A DNA stretch of 64,000 nt from Streptomyces sp. NBC_01016 (GTDB lineage Bacteria; Actinomycetota; Actinomycetes; Streptomycetales; Streptomycetaceae), in assembly GCF_026341035.1 (NCBI RefSeq), contig NZ_JAPEOQ010000002.1, positions 868,001 through 932,000 on the forward strand, read 5' to 3'. The notes beneath the pieces were generated by a model that made no database searches, had not been told where the DNA came from, and was given only the letters and a program-made list of their open reading frames with translations. Within the stretch, counting starts at the first letter, position 1, and every line of letters starts with the position of its first letter. A program made the translations under genes and the position numbers. Shown piece after piece: positions 60,485 to 64,000 of the stretch.

Positions 60485-61332
60485 CAGCCCTTCACCGCCC
60501 CGCTGAGCATGCCGCCGACGAGCCGCCGCTGGAGCAGCGCGAAGAAGACGAGGCTGGGGATCGTGGCGAGGACCGAGGCCGCGGCGAGCGGGCCCAGGTC
60601 GGCGACGCCCTCGGCGCCGAGGAAGCGGGTGAGGATGACCGACATCGTCTGGTTCTCCGGGGACTTGAGGAGGACGAGGGCGAAGAAGAACTCGTTCCAG
60701 GCGGTCACGAAGCTGAACATCAGCGTGGCCACCAGGCCGGGCGCGAGGAGCGGAAGGACCACGCTGGTCAGCGTGCGCAGCCGGCCCGCGCCGTCCACCG
60801 CCGCGGCCTCCTCCAGGGAGCGCGGCACCGACTTCACGTAGCCCTGGAGCATCCAGAGCGAGAAGGGCAGGTTCCAGACGACGTAGACGATGATCAGGCC
60901 GAAGAGGCTGTCGATCAGCCGCAGGTTCTTCAGGACGAGGAACAGCGGGATGATGATCAGCACGAACGGGAACATCTGGCTGACCAGGATCCAGCCCGTG
61001 CCCGCCTGGCTGACCCGGGACCTGTACCGGACCATGACGTACGAGGCCGGGACCGCGATCGCCACCGAGATCACGGAGGCGCTGACCGCGACGACCAGGC
61101 TGTTGAGCGCCGAGTGCAGCAGCGGCTGCGCGTCGAACGCGGCGCGGTAGTTGTCCAGGCTCGGATGCTGCGGCAGCCAGCTCGGGTCGATCGCGCCCAG
61201 CTCCTGCGGGGACTTGAAGGACGTCGAGATCAGCCACAGGAACGGGAAGGCCAGGAAGATCATGTAGCAGAGCAGCGCCACGTACTGGCCTGCTCGGCCC
61301 GCGACCCGGGGGAGTGTCGTACTCGCGCTCAT
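60484..61332 (-). CDS. Carbohydrate ABC transporter permease (MalG type)
   Basis: 282 residues, six membrane segments. The EAA loop is visible (SLEEAAAVDGAGRLRTL, then VLPLLAPGL) near 188-212. Opens with the short MalG-like N terminus and TSFKSPQEL periplasmic start. Coupled to the MalF-type permease by ATGA. Confidence 0.93.
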   Translation of the reverse strand: MSASTTLPRVAGRAGQYVALLCYMIFLAFPFLWLISTSFKSPQELGAIDPSWLPQHPSLDNYRAAFDAQPLLHSALNSLVVAVSASVISVAIAVPASYVMVRYRSRVSQAGTGWILVSQMFPFVLIIIPLFLVLKNLRLIDSLFGLIIVYVVWNLPFSLWMLQGYVKSVPRSLEEAAAVDGAGRLRTLTSVVLPLLAPGLVATLMFSFVTAWNEFFFALVLLKSPENQTMSVILTRFLGAEGVADLGPLAAASVLATIPSLVFFALLQRRLVGGMLSGAVKG

Positions 61333-62297
61333 GCCGCCGCCTCCACGTCTTCCTTCAGCTTCTTACGGAGGAACAGCGTCAGCAGCACCGCGATCACCGC
61401 GACCATCGCAAGGCCCATCGCGGCGGCGTACCCGAACTGCCCGTATTTGAAGGCCTCTTCGTACGCGAACAGCATCGGGAGCCGCGTCTTCCCGCCGGGC
61501 CCGCCCTGCGTCAGTACGTAGACCAGGCCGAAGGAGTTGAAGTTCCAGATGAAGTTGAGCGCGGTGATGGCGATGACCACCGGCTTCAGGGCCGGCCAGG
61601 TCACGGCCGTGAACCGGCGCCACATCCCCGCGCCATCGATCTGCGCGGCTTCACGCAACTCGACCGGCACGTTCTGCAGTCCGGCGAGGAGCACCACCGT
61701 CGTCTGCGGCATGCCCGCCCAGACGCCCACGACGATCACGGCGGGCAGCGCGTACGACAGGTCCGCGAGCCAGTCGACGTTCTCGTGGATCAGGCCGAGC
61801 TGGGTCAGCGTCTTGTTGAGGATGCCCGCGTCCGAGTGGTAGACGAGCCGCCACATGATGCCGACGACGACCTCGGGCATCGCCCACGGGACCAGCGCCA
61901 GGGTGCGGGCCATCCAGCGGAAACGCAGATTCTGGTTGAGCAGCAGCGCGAGGCCGAGCGCGAAGACGAACTGCAGTGCCGTCACGGACACCGCCCAGAC
62001 CAGGCCGATCCGGAACGACTCCCAGAACAGCGAGTCGTGGCGCAGGTCGAGGAAGTTGTCCAGGCCGATGAACTGCGTGGGAGCGGTCCGTCCCGCCTGC
62101 GAGTCGGTGAACGCGAGCGACAGGCCGTACAGGAGCGGGACCACGCTGAGTATCAGAATCGGGATCAGCGCGGGCATCAGCAGGAACCACGCGCCCCGGT
62201 CCAGGCCGAGCGCTCGCTTGCGCTGACCCGGCGTGCGGGGTGGTGGTGTGCCGCGGCTGCCGGGGACGGCGTTGTCCCGGGGCGCGGTGAGACTCAT
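61329..62297 (-). CDS. Carbohydrate ABC transporter permease (MalF type)
   Basis: 322 residues. Cytoplasmic Pro/Arg-rich N terminus (1-33), first membrane helix FLLMPALIPILILSVVPLLY (about 38-57), FIGLDNF loop, and EAA motif LREAAQIDGAGMWRRF near 215-230. Partner of the MalG-type protein. Starts 16 bases after the regulator stop, so all are probably on one transcript. Confidence 0.93.
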   Translation of the reverse strand: MSLTAPRDNAVPGSRGTPPPRTPGQRKRALGLDRGAWFLLMPALIPILILSVVPLLYGLSLAFTDSQAGRTAPTQFIGLDNFLDLRHDSLFWESFRIGLVWAVSVTALQFVFALGLALLLNQNLRFRWMARTLALVPWAMPEVVVGIMWRLVYHSDAGILNKTLTQLGLIHENVDWLADLSYALPAVIVVGVWAGMPQTTVVLLAGLQNVPVELREAAQIDGAGMWRRFTAVTWPALKPVVIAITALNFIWNFNSFGLVYVLTQGGPGGKTRLPMLFAYEEAFKYGQFGYAAAMGLAMVAVIAVLLTLFLRKKLKEDVEAAA

Positions 62298-62313
62298 GGG
62301 AATCCTCGATGTC

Positions 62314-63411
62314 TCAACTGTCGGGCGCCGCCCGGCCCGTGGAGGCGCGGACGACGAGGCGGGGAGGGGCGGTGGTGGAGCGGGGAGCGGGGTTCTCTGC
62401 GGTGCTTCCGGGGGCTTCCGGGGCGGCGAGGCGGTGCAGCAGCAGTTCGGCGGCGCGTCGCCCGCGCTCGGTGGAGCCCAGGTCGACGCTGGTCAGCGGG
62501 GGCCAGCCGGCCTGCGCGAGCACGCTGTCGTCCATCCCCGCGACCGCGACGTCCTCGGGTATCCGCAGGCCTCGGGCGTGCAGGGCGCGGGCGGCGCCGA
62601 GGGCCAGCTGGTCGTTGGCGCCGAAGACCGCGTCGGGCCGCAGGTCGAGGAGCGACTCGGCGGCCGCGGCCCCGGACTCGATGCCGAAGTCCGTGTGCAC
62701 GACGAGCTCCGGGTCGTATACGAGGCCGCAGTCCGCGAGGGCCTTGCGGAAGCCCTCGCCGCGCTTGCGGCCGGGGACCGTGTCGGCGGGGCCGTTGACG
62801 AAGGCGATGCGGCGCCGGCCCGTCTCGTACAGATGACGCACCGCGAGCGCGACGCCCTCGACGGAGTCGGCGCGCACGCTGTCGACGGGGACGCCGCTGG
62901 GCAGTGAGCCGATGACGACGACGGGGCCCGAGGCCGAGCGCAGCGCGTCCACGTGGGCGTCCGTGATGCGGATGGGGCACAGGATGAGGCCGTCGCTGGT
63001 GCGGTCGCCGAGGCTGCGGAGCACGGCGAGTTCGTCCTCGGCGACGGCGTCCGTGGAGTGCAGGAGGAGGCGGTACCCGGCGGCCTTCGCGACGGACTGG
63101 ATGGCGCGGACCATCGCCACATAGACCGGGTTGCCGATGTCGGGCATCGCGAAGGTGAGCTGGCGGGTGCGGCCGTCCTTGAGGGAGCGGGCCACCGCGT
63201 TCGGCACATAGCCGAGTTCGGCGGCGGCGCGCTCGACCTTCTCGACGGTCGCGGGGCGGGCCCCGATCCCGTTCAGCACGCGGGAGACGGACGCGATGGA
63301 GACCCCCGCGCGCTCGGCGATGGAGATGATCGTCGGCTGACCGCCACCGGTCGCCGCCGCCGTCGCCTGCGTCGTGGTCCTCGGCACCGCGCCTGCTCCC
63401 TTCGCCGTCAT
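62314..63411 (-). CDS. LacI family transcriptional regulator
   Basis: 365 residues. HTH near residues 28-50 (SIAERAGVSIASVSRVLNG), hinge region near YVPNAVARSLK, then a periplasmic-binding-protein-like effector domain (FAMPDIGNPVYVAMV, GLILCPIRI, FVNGPADT, DAVFGANDQLALGA, VAVAGMDDS). The C terminus is Pro/Ser-rich. Two LacI-type operators immediately upstream suggest it represses itself and the whole operon; the inducer would be the imported substrate. A 14-bp duplication ahead of the start places a 5-codon ORF that overlaps the ATG. Confidence 0.93.
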   Translation of the reverse strand: MTAKGAGAVPRTTTQATAAATGGGQPTIISIAERAGVSIASVSRVLNGIGARPATVEKVERAAAELGYVPNAVARSLKDGRTRQLTFAMPDIGNPVYVAMVRAIQSVAKAAGYRLLLHSTDAVAEDELAVLRSLGDRTSDGLILCPIRITDAHVDALRSASGPVVVIGSLPSGVPVDSVRADSVEGVALAVRHLYETGRRRIAFVNGPADTVPGRKRGEGFRKALADCGLVYDPELVVHTDFGIESGAAAAESLLDLRPDAVFGANDQLALGAARALHARGLRIPEDVAVAGMDDSVLAQAGWPPLTSVDLGSTERGRRAAELLLHRLAAPEAPGSTAENPAPRSTTAPPRLVVRASTGRAAPDS

Positions 63412-63430
63412 GCTGTCGCCGTCATGCTGT
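63403..63430. repeat. 14-bp duplication across the LacI-gene start codon
   Basis: CGCCGTCATGCTGT occurs at 63403-63416 and again at 63417-63430. On the minus strand each copy contains an ATG. The upstream one (63425) opens a 5-codon frame whose TGA overlaps the real ATG (63411). Confidence 0.85.
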
Positions 63431-63459
63431 AAACGTTTCCCGCTTCTGTAAACGTTTAC
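63429..63459. promoter_or_regulatory. Pair of LacI-type operators
   Basis: GTAAACGTTTCC (63429-63440) and the perfect palindrome GTAAACGTTTAC (63448-63459), 19 bases centre to centre. Both match the GTAAACGTTTAC/TGNAANCGNTNNCA style of LacI-family sites. They lie 18-48 bases upstream of the regulator gene, where they would control the operon. Confidence 0.88.
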
Positions 63460-63691
63460 GGATGTTGCGTCCTTGTTTCCCTGCCCGTCAACGCACCCAT
63501 CATGTGATCCACCTCACGGGCTAGTCCGGGAAGGTGGAGGTCAGCGTGTTGCGCAGGGCGCAAAACCGCAGGTAAGTACGGCCTTCCTTGCTGGCAGGGC
63601 CGATTTTTCGCGCGTACTTTCGGACTCGTCAACGGCAGCTCGCAAACGGCAGTCGGTAGTCAGCAGTCACAGGGGAGCGGGGTCCACGAGC

Positions 63692-64000
63692 ATGACCATC
63701 ATCGAGACCGGGGCGGATCTGCACGACGCCCACCGGGACAACCACACCCACCGCGATGTCAACGGTGGCTGGCTGCGGCCCGCGGTCTTCGGCGCGATGG
63801 ACGGGCTCGTCTCCAACTTCGCGCTCATGGCCGGCGTCGCGGGCGGCGCCGTCTCGCAGCAGACGATCATCATCACCGGCCTGTCGGGCCTCGCCGCCGG
63901 AGCCTTCTCCATGGCCGCGGGCGAGTACACCTCCGTCGCCTCCCAGCGCGAGCTGGTCGAGGCCGAACTCGACGTCGAGCGGCGCGAGTTGCGCAAGCAC
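63692..64000 (+). CDS. VIT1/CCC1 family transporter, N-terminal part (runs off the right edge)
   Basis: First 103 codons. After a His/Asp-rich cytoplasmic leader (DLHDAHRDNHTHRD), the VIT1/CCC1 opening is clear: GWLRPAVFGAMDGLVSNFAL near 26-45, then SGLAAGAFSMAAGEYTSVASQ near 66-86 with conserved Met/Glu. Family members move Fe2+ or Mn2+. ATG 63692 follows AGGGGAGCGG. Divergent from the LacI operon. Confidence 0.9.
   Translation, partial: MTIIETGADLHDAHRDNHTHRDVNGGWLRPAVFGAMDGLVSNFALMAGVAGGAVSQQTIIITGLSGLAAGAFSMAAGEYTSVASQRELVEAELDVERRELRKH

Noticed and set aside
1..64000. tRNA or rRNA genes
   Set aside because: I saw no tRNA-like cloverleaf or rRNA sequence by eye; a tRNA scan could not be run.

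Overview
The window is a high-GC chromosomal segment whose codon use, GTG starts, four-base start/stop overlaps and gene content point to Streptomyces or a very close relative. From memory, the gene order (ileS, dksA-like, lspA, rluD ... dnaE ... hisDCB-H-priA-F ... hisI, trpE, trpCMBA, lgt) matches the core-chromosome region around SCO2076 to SCO2028 of S. coelicolor. No alignment could be run, so product names rest on visible motifs, protein length and context.

Layout. 1-9.5 kb: start of ileS with a T-box leader, a DksA/TraR protein with a histone H1-like tail, lspA, rluD, a GNAT acetyltransferase, a CPA1 antiporter, an SDR oxidoreductase, an MscS-type channel and a dienelactone hydrolase-like protein. 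9.5-19.9 kb: a Tat-exported PhoD phosphatase, a membrane-anchored DsbA-like protein, an unknown membrane protein, a DUF2252 protein, the replicative polymerase dnaE, a 56-residue basic protein and an NYN/PIN protein. 20-30.4 kb: a two-gene ABC exporter, a 165-bp palindromic element, a sialic-acid-like uptake and cleavage set (NanT-type carrier, NanA/DapA-type lyase, FadR-type regulator), a 24-codon ribosomal-protein-like gene, ybaK, a Lon-substrate-domain protein and two uncharacterised proteins. 30.5-36 kb: the tightly coupled histidine operon with bifunctional priA. 36-42 kb: a secreted polyester hydrolase-type lipase, an N-terminally short LuxR/LAL regulator, a 1.4-kb gene-free repeat tract and a PucR-type regulator. 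42.4-51.8 kb: hisI, trpE, Trp-associated small membrane proteins, trpC-trpM-trpB-trpA, a second DsbA-like protein and lgt. 51.9-63.4 kb: one minus-strand operon running from a LacI regulator through a sugar-type ABC transporter and four ADP-ribosylglycohydrolase paralogues to a CoA-transferase and a CitE-like lyase. The window closes in a VIT1/CCC1 family transporter.

How the parts work together. The his and trp genes share PriA, whose enzyme serves both pathways. LspA and Lgt are two of the lipoprotein-maturation enzymes. The 51.9-63.4 kb operon looks like an importer plus an intracellular degradation route for an unidentified, probably ribosylated or glycosylated, substrate, under two LacI-type operators. 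It is the best candidate here for an undescribed system.

Two genome-scale patterns stand out. Short tandem duplications sit at or just after the stop codons of at least seven genes. Streptomyces-type palindromic repeats occur both between genes and in frame inside two of the four ADP-ribosylglycohydrolase genes.
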